NCBI GenBank assembly: GCA_036794395.1
Contig: DAIRGS010000036.1
Coordinates: 1-36,159, forward strand
Direction: 5' to 3'
From: DASXMX01 sp036794395
GTDB lineage: Bacteria; Planctomycetota; Phycisphaerae; Tepidisphaerales; Tepidisphaeraceae
Length of the DNA: 36,159 nt
Part shown: positions 1-8,300 of the stretch, in pieces
How positions within the stretch are numbered: position 1 is the stretch's first letter
How the letters are laid out: each line of letters opens with the position of its first letter
The notes under the pieces: model-generated
The model's database searches: none
Seen by the model: only the letters and a program-made list of their open reading frames with translations
Told to the model about the DNA's origin: nothing
Translations under genes and position numbers: made by a program

Positions 1-18
1 CTTGACCGCCACCGAAGA

Positions 19-672
19 TTACCCCAAATCAAAGGCGTGACAAAGCACTAGGGCCGGTCCGAGGCCATGGCTGGTGACGTCGCCGATTGCGATGGCAGTT
101 CGGCCATCGATCGTGGGGATGTAGTCGTAGTAATCTCCACCCGTCTCCACGGCGCTGATCGAAACGCCGGCGATGTCATAGCCGCGAAGATCCGGTGCAG
201 TGCGCGGGAACAGCCGCCGCTGAATTTCCCGGGCCAGCTGCACCTCGCCCTGCTTGGCGCTTAATTGCTTTTCAACGCGCCGCCGTCGGGATCGCTCAAT
301 CGAATATCGCAGTGACCGCGCAACCACCTGCCCATCGGCAAGCCCTTTTACCAGATAGTCTTGCGCCCCTTTTTGCACCGCCTGCAAGCCCAGTTCTTCG
401 TCTTGCAGCCCGGTCAGCATCACGACCGCCGCATCGGGATGAGCGGCGTTGAGTTGAACAAAGGTGTCGAGCCCGGCACTGTCCGGCAACGAGAGATCCA
501 GCAGCACGACATCGAAATCCTCGCTCTTGAGGCGCTCTATTGCTTCAAAAAGCGAGTCAACGGTCGTCCACTCCAGCCGGGGCAGGTGCGCCTCGGCCAG
601 CGTATCTTGAAGCAACATGACATCTTCCGGATCGTCCTCGACCAGCAGGACGCGGATATGCTCGGATTCCAC
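19..672 (-). CDS. Response regulator with truncated SpoIIE/PP2C phosphatase domain
   Basis: Using the GTG at 672, the protein has 217 residues. Residues 5-125 form a receiver domain: acidic pair E12/D13/D14, phospho-acceptor D59 in VVLLDLSLPD, T87 and K109 at the conserved switch positions. A short helical linker (about 126-150) leads into the start of a SpoIIE-type serine phosphatase domain with GGDYYDYIP and IAIGDVTSHGLGPALV. Receiver-SpoIIE proteins are phosphorylation-controlled phosphatases, usually acting on anti-sigma antagonists. The phosphatase domain should continue for about 120 more residues, but the frame ends 8 residues after GPALV, so the catalytic core is incomplete. This could be a real nonsense or frameshift change, or an assembly error near the window edge. 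The frame is open upstream to an ATG at 843, but those residues match no domain. No clear ribosome binding site decides the start. Confidence 0.7.
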   Translation of the reverse strand: MESEHIRVLLVEDDPEDVMLLQDTLAEAHLPRLEWTTVDSLFEAIERLKSEDFDVVLLDLSLPDSAGLDTFVQLNAAHPDAAVVMLTGLQDEELGLQAVQKGAQDYLVKGLADGQVVARSLRYSIERSRRRRVEKQLSAKQGEVQLAREIQRRLFPRTAPDLRGYDIAGVSISAVETGGDYYDYIPTIDGRTAIAIGDVTSHGLGPALVLCHAFDLG

Positions 673-877
673 TGCAAGATTGTGATGCAACGGATATGCC
701 AGCCAAACTGAATGCCACGTGTCCCGCCACGTGGTGTCATGCTCGCCCTGCCAGTACCATGGGACACGTGCATGTAGGGCGGCGTGCACCACCTGGGAGC
801 GCAACCACAATGGGATCGGCGTCCGAACAGGACAAACCGTCACGTCACTTCACGTCTTATCGATCGGCGCACCGCGC

Positions 878-894
878 CCGAAGCCATGCTTCGG
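878..894. other. Short perfect hairpin in the rnd upstream spacer
   Basis: CCGAAGC and GCTTCGG form a perfect 7-bp stem around a CAT loop. No T tract follows, so it is not an obvious intrinsic terminator. It sits about 50 bases upstream of the chosen rnd start and could be a structured leader or chance. Confidence 0.3.
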
Positions 895-944
895 CGCACT
901 CTGAGGAGGATGCCGGGCCCGGACCGGGGCACCTCGACCACCCC

Positions 945-2132
945 ATGGTGCCAAAAGGACCGGCAACCCTGATCAAGCAGCCGGCGGAACTCACCCGGCT
1001 CATCGACCAGCTTCGTTCCATGGGCCAGTTTGGATACGACAGCGAATTCATTGGTGAGCTGACTTACGTTCCAAAGCTTTGCCTGATCCAGGTCACTTCG
1101 GCCACCGAGATCTCCCTCATCGATCCGTTGGCCGGGCTGGACCTGCGACCCTTCTGGGAGCTGATTGCCGATCCAGGCGTCGAGAAAATCGTCCACGCCG
1201 GCCAGCAGGATCTGGAACCTGTGGTGCGCGAGCTGGGCGTAGCGCCCGCCAATGTGTTCGATACACAGATTGCCGCGGCATTCATCGGCTTGCCCTACCC
1301 GCTTTCCCTTTCCAAACTGACTTTTGAGCTGACAGGCGCAAAGCTTGGCAAGGGCCTGACGTTTACGCGTTGGGATCAACGTCCGCTGTCGGCCATGCAA
1401 TTGCGCTATGCGGCGGATGACGTGCGTTACCTCATGCTGGCCCGCCAGCGCATTGGCGAGCGGCTTGAAGCGCTCGGACATACGCGGTGGGCCGCCGAAG
1501 AGTGTGCCGCCCAATGCCGGGTGGAGGAATTCAAATTCGATCCGCAGCAACAATATTTACGAGTGCGCGGATCGGGGTCCCTTCAGCCGCGAAATCTGGC
1601 AGTTTTGCGCGAGCTGACGATCTGGCGTCATACCGCCGCCCGCGAGGCAAACGTGCCGCCCCGTGCGTTGCTGCGCGATGAAGTCATGATCGACCTGTCG
1701 CGCAACCCGGTGCGGTCGCTGAATAAGCTGGCAAGCGTGAAGGGCCTCCCCAGGCCGGTTGAATCGGAGTTTGGCGCACAGATCTTGCAGACGACTGAAA
1801 AGGCCCTGGCCCTGACCGAAGCCGAGCTCCCCACCACCCGCGATCCTGAGCAGACCCCGCCAGAAAAGTTTCGAACTGATTCACTCTGGGCCGTGGCGCA
1901 GGCTGTGTGCGCCGGCCAGGGCATCGACATCGCGGTCGTCACAAGCCGCCAAGAGATCAACGAGTTCTATCTCCATCTGACTGGATCAAACGAGGGCGCC
2001 ACCCCTCACCATCTGTTAACTGGATGGCGGCAGGAGGCGCTCGGAGCGGCCCTGCAAAAGCTGGTGGCGGGAAAAGGTGGCGTGGAATTGCGGTGGGAGG
2101 GGTCTAATCTGCGGTCGAAGGAGACGAAGTAG
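945..2132 (+). CDS. rnd: Ribonuclease D (DEDDy 3'-5' exonuclease with HRDC domain)
   Basis: RNase D trims the 3' ends of tRNA precursors and other structured RNAs in the cytoplasm. From the ATG at 945 the product has 395 residues, close to the usual size. The exonuclease domain (about 1-170) shows all DEDDy residues: D32 and E34 in GYDSEFIGE, D89 in VHAGQQDLE, and Y155/D159 in YAADDVRYLML. An HRDC-type helical domain follows at about 205-280 (LAVLRELTIWRHTAAREANV onwards), and a second weaker HRDC-like region may lie near the C-terminus. The frame is open back to 696, but the upstream residues are low-complexity and unrelated. ATG 945 begins exactly where family similarity begins, although its ribosome binding site is weak. 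It is divergent from the response regulator and followed 59 bp later by the HldE-like gene on the same strand. Confidence 0.9.
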   Translation: MVPKGPATLIKQPAELTRLIDQLRSMGQFGYDSEFIGELTYVPKLCLIQVTSATEISLIDPLAGLDLRPFWELIADPGVEKIVHAGQQDLEPVVRELGVAPANVFDTQIAAAFIGLPYPLSLSKLTFELTGAKLGKGLTFTRWDQRPLSAMQLRYAADDVRYLMLARQRIGERLEALGHTRWAAEECAAQCRVEEFKFDPQQQYLRVRGSGSLQPRNLAVLRELTIWRHTAAREANVPPRALLRDEVMIDLSRNPVRSLNKLASVKGLPRPVESEFGAQILQTTEKALALTEAELPTTRDPEQTPPEKFRTDSLWAVAQAVCAGQGIDIAVVTSRQEINEFYLHLTGSNEGATPHHLLTGWRQEALGAALQKLVAGKGGVELRWEGSNLRSKETK

Positions 2133-2191
2133 CCGCCCATCACGTCCGATAAAATTCAGGTTCTGAAGCACGTCGCACCGATCTAGGTAAG

Positions 2192-3748
2192 GTGCAGACC
2201 AACCGAAAAATCCTTTCTCACGACGCCCTGCTGACCCTCCGGGAGAAGGCCCGCCGCGATGGCCTGACACTCGTACACTGCCACGGGTGCTTTGACATCG
2301 TTCATCCCGGGCATATTCATCACCTCGAATTCGCTCGATCGATGGGCGATTTGCTGGTCGTATCCGTCAGTGCTGATTCCCATGTGAACAAAGGCGTTGA
2401 TCGCCCGCTGATCCCCGACGAATTGCGGGCTCAGAGCCTGGCCGCCCTGGAATGCGTGGATGCGGTTTACGTCAATCCCACCCCGACCGCGGTCGAACTG
2501 CTGGAGACATTACAGCCCGACGTTTATGTCAAAGGACGTGAGTACGAACAAAACTGCGATCCTCGGTTTTTGGCTGAGAAGGATGCCGTGGTCAGTCGTG
2601 GCGGTCGTGTGGTGTTTTCCAGCGGCGATGTTGTCTATTCCTCCACCGCGCTGATCGGCACCCTCGAACGGCCCGAGCGCTTTTACGATGAAAAGGTCAT
2701 TCGCCTTCGCGATCAATACAGCCTCTCCACCAACAACCTTCAATCGCTCCTTCACCGCGCACGCGGCCGGCGCGTCGTGGTGATCGGCGACTACATCCTC
2801 GACCGCTATCACTTCTGCGATGCCACGGGTGTCGCCGGCGAAGGGCCCATGCTCTCGCTCCGCCCGATGCAGGAACATGACTACGATGGCGGCGCCGGCG
2901 TGATCGCGCTTCATCTGGCCGCGATGGGCGCCCGGCCCACGCTGATCAGCTCATTGGCAGACGACGACATCTCCGCCCAGATCACGATGCGTCTGGAAGC
3001 AGCGGGGGTGGATGTGCAATGCTATCGCGGTCGCGAGCAGGTCGTACTCAAGCATCGCTATCTGGTCGATCAAACCAAGCTGTTCAAGGTGGACGATGGC
3101 TCGGCCACGCCCGCCGACTCGCAGCTCGAAGGCCTCATCGCCGCCAGGATCATCGCGGCCTGCGAAGGGGCGGATGCGGTCATCATCGCCGATTTTGGAT
3201 ATGGAATGATTACCGCGGGCTTGCTCAGCCGGATCCTTCCCGAGATCCGCAAACGCGTGCCGGTGATCGCCGGGGATGTGAGCGGCCGGCGCAGCAATCT
3301 GCTGAACTTCAAGGAATTTGATCTGCTCTGCCCCACCGAACGTGAAGTCCGCGAAGCCCAACACGACTTCTCCAGCGGGCTGGGCGCGGTTGTATGGCAG
3401 ATGCTCGCCTCCACCAAAGCCCGCCAGGCAATCGTCACACTCGGAAAACAGGGCTTGGTGACCTTCGACGGCAGCGAACGCCCCCTTCCCCCGCGGCTTA
3501 AAAGTGAATACCTCCCCGCCCTCTGCCCCATGGCACTCGATCCGCTTGGCTGCGGCGATGCGTTACTGTCAGCGGCAACGCTTGCCCTGGCCGCCGGCGG
3601 CTCTCTCCAGGCTGCCGCCTTCCTCGGCTCGGTTGCCGCGGCGGTCGAATCCCAGGAAATCGGCAATCACCCCGTCACCGCCGAGCGAATCATCGCCCAA
3701 CTCCAACAACGCGACGCCCTCGCCGCGACAACGCGGATGGCGTCATAA
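2192..3748 (+). CDS. hldE: HldE/RfaE-like bifunctional protein with reversed domain order (nucleotidyltransferase, then PfkB kinase)
   Basis: The GTG at 2192 gives 518 residues. Residues 25-155 are a cytidylyltransferase-like domain of the RfaE2 type: HCHGCFDIVHPGH with the nucleotide-binding HPGH at 38-41, then VYVKGREYEQN and VVYSSTALI near its end. Residues about 185-505 are a PfkB/ribokinase-fold domain of the RfaE1 type: VVVIGDYILDRYHF, a GGAGV substrate segment, and DPLGCGDALLSA with the presumed catalytic base D456. Together these match heptose-7-phosphate kinase and heptose-1-phosphate adenylyltransferase, which make ADP-heptose for lipopolysaccharide. E. coli HldE has the kinase first, so the order here is inverted. 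The true sugar substrate is inferred, since PfkB and transferase families overlap widely. The gene ends just before a convergent hairpin. Confidence 0.85.
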   Translation: MQTNRKILSHDALLTLREKARRDGLTLVHCHGCFDIVHPGHIHHLEFARSMGDLLVVSVSADSHVNKGVDRPLIPDELRAQSLAALECVDAVYVNPTPTAVELLETLQPDVYVKGREYEQNCDPRFLAEKDAVVSRGGRVVFSSGDVVYSSTALIGTLERPERFYDEKVIRLRDQYSLSTNNLQSLLHRARGRRVVVIGDYILDRYHFCDATGVAGEGPMLSLRPMQEHDYDGGAGVIALHLAAMGARPTLISSLADDDISAQITMRLEAAGVDVQCYRGREQVVLKHRYLVDQTKLFKVDDGSATPADSQLEGLIAARIIAACEGADAVIIADFGYGMITAGLLSRILPEIRKRVPVIAGDVSGRRSNLLNFKEFDLLCPTEREVREAQHDFSSGLGAVVWQMLASTKARQAIVTLGKQGLVTFDGSERPLPPRLKSEYLPALCPMALDPLGCGDALLSAATLALAAGGSLQAAAFLGSVAAAVESQEIGNHPVTAERIIAQLQQRDALAATTRMAS

Positions 3749-3751
3749 AGC

Positions 3752-3825
3752 GATTGCTGATTGCTGAGTGCTGAGTGCTGATTTTGAGAGCCGAAGGTGC
3801 GGCTTTTAATCAGCAATCAGCAATC
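3752..3825. terminator. Perfect 16-bp inverted repeat between convergent genes
   Basis: GATTGCTGATTGCTGA at 3752-3767 is exactly mirrored by its reverse complement at 3810-3825, with a 42-base loop. Both arms are built from 7-base units (TTGCTGA, GTGCTGA), and further imperfect copies run to 3780 and 3838. It begins 4 bases after the HldE-like stop and ends 15 bases before the stop of the opposing DUF3467 gene. That position suits a two-way transcription stop, though no long T tract follows either arm. Confidence 0.55.
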
Positions 3826-3840
3826 ACCATTCAGCAATTC

Positions 3841-4191
3841 CTATCTGACTGGCCTGGGCGCGGGTGCTCCGGCGCCGGTCGGCTGACCGGGCTGCATCGG
3901 AATCTCGCCGAACTGCTGCTCATATCGACGGATCAACTGCGTCAGCGAACCAGTCAGGCGCTTAACGGTCGAGTACGTCATGATCATTCGATCCGTCACC
4001 TTGAACAGCATCTGCTGCTGCCCGGTCTGCGGATTGGGGTTCAGCATGTTGAACCCGAAGTCGATCACAACTTCTTCAGCGGTCGTATGAATGCGGTAAG
4101 CGTTGGCGAACATCGACTTCATGTCGCGTTCGTCCAGCATGAGTTGTACATTTTGTGCATCAGCCGCGGCGGCGGTGGTATCTTCAGCCAT
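3841..4191 (-). CDS. DUF3467 family protein
   Basis: This 116-residue protein starts at the ATG at 4191 (MAEDTTAAAA), with AAAGGA about 13 bases upstream. The frame is open further upstream, but those residues overlap the neighbouring gene's end and look non-coding. The body fits the DUF3467 pattern: a strand containing EEVVIDFGFNML, a central MLFKVTDRMIMTYSTVKRL, and the C-terminal signature LIRRYEQQFGEI, followed by a Pro/Gly/Ala-rich tail. The family is small, cytoplasmic and of unknown function. It lies 65 bp downstream of the EEP-fold gene on the same strand and may be co-transcribed with it. Confidence 0.8.
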   Translation of the reverse strand: MAEDTTAAAADAQNVQLMLDERDMKSMFANAYRIHTTAEEVVIDFGFNMLNPNPQTGQQQMLFKVTDRMIMTYSTVKRLTGSLTQLIRRYEQQFGEIPMQPGQPTGAGAPAPRPVR

Positions 4192-4256
4192 AGTCTTGCC
4201 AATCCTTTCGAAGAAAAACGTGCGGGCATTGTGGCGAAAAGAGAGGCATTGTCCAC

Positions 4257-5408
4257 CTACCGGCTCAGCTCCGCGAACACCGCCCGATGCCCTGATCCGA
4301 TGTCCCCGCTGGTGTATGACGAATGGCACTGCCAGCTCGGGTCATACAGGATGTGATCGATGCGCAGCCACGTTCGATGCATAGCGTAAGAGGTTCCAAA
4401 TCCGAAACCCGCGACCGAGAACGCATCGTTGTATGCCGACCAGGCACTGCGAAAGATCAGGCTGTCTTCGGTTGTGTTGAAATCCCCGCCCAGCAGCACC
4501 GGGCCGGGCATGGTTCGCACGTGCGATGCCAGCAGCGCCGAGCTGTCGGCCCGGCGATTCGAATTGGCCGCCAACAGGTGAGCCGCCAATTCCCCATTCT
4601 GTTTCATCATGCTCAAGGCCTTGTGCGGCGACGTGAGGTGCAGGCTGACCACCTGGAAATCGCCGAACGGCGCATGCACGAGATAACGCCCCGCCGCCCC
4701 GTCAATAACCATCCCGCCCTTGATCTCATCAGCCGTCTCGGGGGCTTGTCCCATGGAAGACTTGTCGATCAGCGTGATCGGCCAGCGGCTGGCGATCATA
4801 ATTCCGTCGTTGACTTCCATCTGCCAGCCGGGCTGATGCAGATAGGGTATATCCGTCCTGGCATCAAAGACCTGGAACGTGACCACGTCCGGCTTAGTTT
4901 GAATCAAAAAGTCGTTGACGATCCGAGGGTCCGCCTGGTGGTCGTGCAGATTTGCGGTCACCATCCGAACCGCGTTGGGACCCCTCGAAGGCGAAATCGC
5001 CGCCCGCCAGGGGATGCTAAAGCCCATCAGGCCGATCAGGACCAGAACGCCCGTCAGGATCGGCACCCAAATCGATTTGCGCCTGAATATCCCCGCCAAA
5101 GGCAACACGACCGGCAGCGGCACCGCCCAGATCCATCGCGGGGAAAACAACAGGAATGTGGCCGGCCACCACGACTCACCCACAAACCGAAACATCAGCC
5201 AAATCGCGATTGCGCCCAGCGCATAGAGCACGCACAACGCCCCCACCCACCCTGAAGCGATACGCTTCCAGCGCGGCAAGGGCGCGCGCCGCCTTCGCCC
5301 GCGTATGGGTTTCGCGGAATCGTCCGCTTCCGGTTCATCTTCCATTGCGTCGCGCATACCGCGATACAATACCGGCGCGTCAGCCGACTCCCTACTGCTC
5401 ATACCCAA
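4257..5408 (-). CDS. Membrane-anchored endonuclease/exonuclease/phosphatase (EEP) family protein
   Basis: This 383-residue protein has a charged N-terminus (residues 1-48) and three hydrophobic helices at about 50-73, 80-105 and 112-131. A soluble EEP-fold domain follows from about 145. Visible motifs are VRMVTANLHDH at the domain start, the metal/nucleophile-activating GGDFNT at 307-312 (D309, N311), RIDHILYD with D351/H352, and a terminal GHRAVFAEL with H374. This is the layout of DNase I/sphingomyelinase-fold phosphodiesterases that sit in the membrane with an external catalytic domain. The substrate (nucleic acid, phospholipid or inositol phosphate) cannot be read from sequence. The start may instead be one of the inner Met residues (MRDAMEDE); the choice does not affect the domains. 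It is the third gene of a leftward run. Confidence 0.8.
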   Translation of the reverse strand: MGMSSRESADAPVLYRGMRDAMEDEPEADDSAKPIRGRRRRAPLPRWKRIASGWVGALCVLYALGAIAIWLMFRFVGESWWPATFLLFSPRWIWAVPLPVVLPLAGIFRRKSIWVPILTGVLVLIGLMGFSIPWRAAISPSRGPNAVRMVTANLHDHQADPRIVNDFLIQTKPDVVTFQVFDARTDIPYLHQPGWQMEVNDGIMIASRWPITLIDKSSMGQAPETADEIKGGMVIDGAAGRYLVHAPFGDFQVVSLHLTSPHKALSMMKQNGELAAHLLAANSNRRADSSALLASHVRTMPGPVLLGGDFNTTEDSLIFRSAWSAYNDAFSVAGFGFGTSYAMHRTWLRIDHILYDPSWQCHSSYTSGDIGSGHRAVFAELSR

Positions 5409-5536
5409 TATGTCGACCGTCCCCTGCCGGTTCGTGAACTTGGAGGTTCAATCAGGGCGATCGAATATTCCTGGCCCGCGGCCTAATGTTCGTTCACCCA
5501 GATTTCGTTGCTCAGAAGGACGCGCGCCTTCTTGCC

Positions 5537-5557
5537 CCCTCTCCCGGAGGGAGAGGG
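5537..5557. terminator. Perfect 9-bp GC-rich hairpin
   Basis: CCCTCTCCC and GGGAGAGGG form a perfect stem with a 3-base loop in the 186-bp spacer between the DUF3500 gene end and the EEP-fold gene start. It lies just after the DUF3500 stop on the leftward strand. A transcription stop or a small dispersed palindrome are both possible; there is no T tract. Confidence 0.4.
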
Positions 5558-5594
5558 AGTAAGAGGGCGGACACGGGGTCCGCTCCGCGGCGCT

Positions 5595-6656
5595 TCAGCT
5601 GGCTTTCGGATCGCGCACATGCACCCACGTATGAACGTGCGGCGCCCCGCGGAAATACCAGACCATCGACGGCCCCTCAATCTGCCATAAGTCCCAGACG
5701 CCGTCGTTCCCAATATCCATGTAGTTGTAAAAGGTCATGTGCAGCTTATCCCGCCCCGCGGCATCAACCAGTTGCATCGCCTTGTCCGCATCCGTCTTGC
5801 GGAAGGGGGCGAGCACATCCTGCATCACCTTCCACGCCAGTTCCTTCTGATCGACGGTCAGGTCTGCCAGCGGAATACCCGTCAGGCCCTTGTCGGTGCC
5901 GCTCAGGGCAACGGTATCGGTGCCCTTTTCCGTACGCGGATCGGTTCGCAGCGCGATCTTCCGCTGGTTTCCATCCAGGGCCTGAAACAGCTCATTGGCC
6001 CGCTTGGCCTGATACCAGTAGGCGTTCCCCGGATGGTCGGCGGCTTCGTTGTCGCTCATGGCCGCGTGCCCGTAGAAGATCGGCCCGCCGAACGCCTCGC
6101 CCTCCACGCTGTTGCCATCGCAGCGCCGCGTGACGTGCCGGCCCGTAAACACAAATTCAAACTTTGATTGTCCGCCCGCCGTCCCCGGATCGCCAAACAT
6201 TGCCACCGAGCATCCTTCAAATCCCCCGGCTTTGGCTTCCTGATTATCGTGATCCACCTGTTCGAACACGCGCTGGGCGTATTCCTCGCTGTGCATGCCC
6301 ATGAAAATCTGGCGGATCAAATCCCGCTGATCGGGGTTGAACGCGCTCTTGATGGTCGGTTTGATAATGTGCCAGTTGTTGTCCACCTTCGAGCGAAGCG
6401 GATCATTGAATGGGAAACAAATGATCTTCCGCTGCTGATCGTTCAGTGATTTGTAAAGCTGGGCCACCAGCGTCTCGGAAGACGCCCCGGCTGCAACCGC
6501 CGCGCTGGCCGGCCGCACCAATCCGCCAAGCATGCTGCCAGACACCGCCCCCGCCGCGATTCCTCCAACTGCCGTCTTGATAAACTCGCGCCGCGATGCC
6601 GAAGGACCGCAGCAATCCGGACAGGATCGCTGATCAGAATTGAAAGATTGAGACAT
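5595..6656 (-). CDS. Tat-exported DUF3500 family protein
   Basis: This is a 353-residue secreted protein. Its N-terminus carries a twin-arginine motif SRREFIKTA at 21-29, followed by a Gly/Ala-rich hydrophobic stretch (GGIAAGAVSGSML) and a likely cleavage region near ASAAVAA, so it should be folded before export. A CPDCC cysteine cluster precedes the twin arginines. The rest resembles DUF3500: LYKSLNDQQRKIICFPFNDP near the start, FVFTGRHVTRRCDGNS and GEAFGGPIFYGH in the middle, and a His-rich end (FRGAPHVHTWVHVRD) that could bind metal. The family has no settled biochemical role. It sits 72 bp downstream of the M24 peptidase on the same strand. Confidence 0.82.
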   Translation of the reverse strand: MSQSFNSDQRSCPDCCGPSASRREFIKTAVGGIAAGAVSGSMLGGLVRPASAAVAAGASSETLVAQLYKSLNDQQRKIICFPFNDPLRSKVDNNWHIIKPTIKSAFNPDQRDLIRQIFMGMHSEEYAQRVFEQVDHDNQEAKAGGFEGCSVAMFGDPGTAGGQSKFEFVFTGRHVTRRCDGNSVEGEAFGGPIFYGHAAMSDNEAADHPGNAYWYQAKRANELFQALDGNQRKIALRTDPRTEKGTDTVALSGTDKGLTGIPLADLTVDQKELAWKVMQDVLAPFRKTDADKAMQLVDAAGRDKLHMTFYNYMDIGNDGVWDLWQIEGPSMVWYFRGAPHVHTWVHVRDPKAS

Positions 6657-6728
6657 AGGTTAGCTCCTTGTTCAATCGAGCATACCCAGCCACAGGCCGT
6701 ATAAAAACGAAAATCCGATTTTTTGAAA

Positions 6729-7874
6729 TCAGCCCCCGGGCGCCACCGGCAGTTCCGGCGCGCTTGGAGCATTGATCAATTCCACCCCATCGCGCGACAC
6801 GGTTGCGATGATTTCCAGCCGAACCCCAAACCGATTCGGCAGATAAATCCCCGGCTCAATGCTGAACACCATGCCCTCCTCCATCACCTCCGAATTCCCC
6901 GATCGCAGATAAGGCGGCTCATGCCCCGCCAATCCCAACCCATGCCCGGTGCGATGCATGAAATATTCCCCATATCCCGCCCGGTCGATCACCCCGCGAG
7001 CCGCGTGATCGATTTCCTCACACTTCACCCCCGGCTTCACCGCTCGAATCGCCTCTTGCTGCGCCTGATACACCACCTCATACACTTTCCGCACTTCCGC
7101 ATCCACCGGCTCCCCCACACTACACGTCACGGTAATATCGCTCTGGTATCCATAAATATGGCTGTGATCGATCCCTTTCGGCGTTGGAATCGGCACCGAT
7201 CCGCGCGTTCCGTAATCCAGAATCACCACATCCCCGCGTTGCAGCACGCGCTTGGCCGTCTCATGGTGCGGGAGGGCCGAATTCGGCCCCGACGCGATGA
7301 TCGTAAACGCAATCGCGGACTCGCTGTCACGCTTCAACAACGCGGCCTGCAAATCACGATCAACCTCGCCCTCGGTTCGTCCCGGCACACACAGCGCAAC
7401 CGCCTCGGGAATCGTATCGTCCACCTGCTTCGCTACCCGCCGGAGCAGCGCCAATTCCGATGCATCTTTTCGCAATCGCAGATTCCGCAGAATCGCCCCG
7501 CTGGGCACAAGCCGGGCTCCCGGCGCCACCCCCATCAGATCCATCACAAACCCGGCCCGCGCCTCTTCATCAAATGCGATCGTCCCCGTCCCCGCCAACG
7601 CATCCTTCATCGGCCCCAGGTACCACTCCGTGTCGTTCCATCCCCGAATCGCTTCGCCCGCAACCGCCCTTTCCTCCACCTGCGGTACATTCATCGCTGG
7701 CGCGATCCACTGCGCCGATCCATCCCGCCGCAGCACCAGCGCCAGCAGCCGTTCCCCCGCATGCCCATGCTCAAACCCCGTGAGATAAAATAAATCCGCC
7801 CCCGGCGTCAAAACCAGTGCATCAACCCCAGCAGATTTCATCACCGCCGTGGCTTGTTCAAATCGTGGTCGCAT
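6729..7874 (-). CDS. M24 family aminopeptidase (Xaa-Pro peptidase-like)
   Basis: This 381-residue cytoplasmic protein has the creatinase N-terminal domain (about 1-130, with ALVLTPGADLFYLTGF) and a pita-bread M24 domain (about 140-375). All five dinuclear metal ligands are visible: D220 (VVILDYG), D246 (YQSDITVT), H311 (HRTGHGLGL), E340 (VFSIEPGIY) and E354 (VRLEIIATV). Such enzymes remove N-terminal residues next to proline or cleave Xaa-Pro dipeptides. D220 and D246 are 26 residues apart, against about 11 in typical family members, because of an inserted loop containing TPKGIDHSHIYG. The last motif reads EII instead of the common ED. It is the first gene of the leftward run ending at 3841. 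The ATG at 7874 starts right at the domain. Confidence 0.88.
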   Translation of the reverse strand: MRPRFEQATAVMKSAGVDALVLTPGADLFYLTGFEHGHAGERLLALVLRRDGSAQWIAPAMNVPQVEERAVAGEAIRGWNDTEWYLGPMKDALAGTGTIAFDEEARAGFVMDLMGVAPGARLVPSGAILRNLRLRKDASELALLRRVAKQVDDTIPEAVALCVPGRTEGEVDRDLQAALLKRDSESAIAFTIIASGPNSALPHHETAKRVLQRGDVVILDYGTRGSVPIPTPKGIDHSHIYGYQSDITVTCSVGEPVDAEVRKVYEVVYQAQQEAIRAVKPGVKCEEIDHAARGVIDRAGYGEYFMHRTGHGLGLAGHEPPYLRSGNSEVMEEGMVFSIEPGIYLPNRFGVRLEIIATVSRDGVELINAPSAPELPVAPGG

Positions 7875-7960
7875 AAATATAGAATATTCAATTGAACCTG
7901 AATTTCATCTGCACAGCTAACCCTTTATTTCTTCGCGTACTCCGCGGATTTGTTTCGCCA

Positions 7961-8053
7961 TGATAAAACCACGGATTACACGGATACCACGGATAAGAAG
8001 AACCCGCATCTTTCTTCCCATCCGTGCCATCCATGAAATCCGTGGTTTCATTT
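7961..8053. repeat. Imperfect long inverted repeat built on the CACGGAT word
   Basis: The left arm (7961-8002) contains three copies of an ACGGAT word, and the right arm (8011-8053) mirrors it. AAACCACGGATT (7966-7977) pairs perfectly with 8037-8048, and CACGGAT (7988-7994) pairs with 8020-8026. The loop is about 8 bases, so a folded copy makes one hairpin of about 40 bp with mismatches. It is part of the 426-bp gene-free spacer 7875-8300, which also holds the scaffold gap. No gene is visible in that spacer. Confidence 0.6.
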
Positions 8054-8149
8054 CTTCCTCACATGCTTCAAATCTGGCCGCGAACCGGCAAGCGCGCCTC
8101 CGTGCCTCTCTTCGAGCCTGAGCCTCAGCCCGCGACGAGCTCGGTCGAG

Positions 8150-8159
8150 NNNNNNNNNN
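8150..8159. other. Assembly gap (10 Ns)
   Basis: Ten undetermined bases. The flanks are GAGCTCGGTCGAG on the left and TCGAGTCGAGCCGAAGG on the right, which are partly complementary. The true length of missing sequence is unknown, and the gap probably reflects an inverted repeat that did not assemble. Confidence 0.95.
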
Positions 8160-8300
8160 TCGAGTCGAGCCGAAGGCCGTGCCTCCGTGGTTAGCATTTC
8201 TTTTTTCCTGTTCGATTTATCCACGGTTGGCGGCTACGACCAATGCGCTCTCAACTGTTTTTTATTAAGCGCGATTGGCTTAAGTCGGTATCCTAATTAC

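Noticed and set aside
6723..7793. Long plus-strand open frame opposite the M24 peptidase
   Set aside because: Its composition (Arg/His/Pro-rich, no motifs) is the usual antisense shadow of a GC-rich gene; the minus strand carries all five metal ligands.
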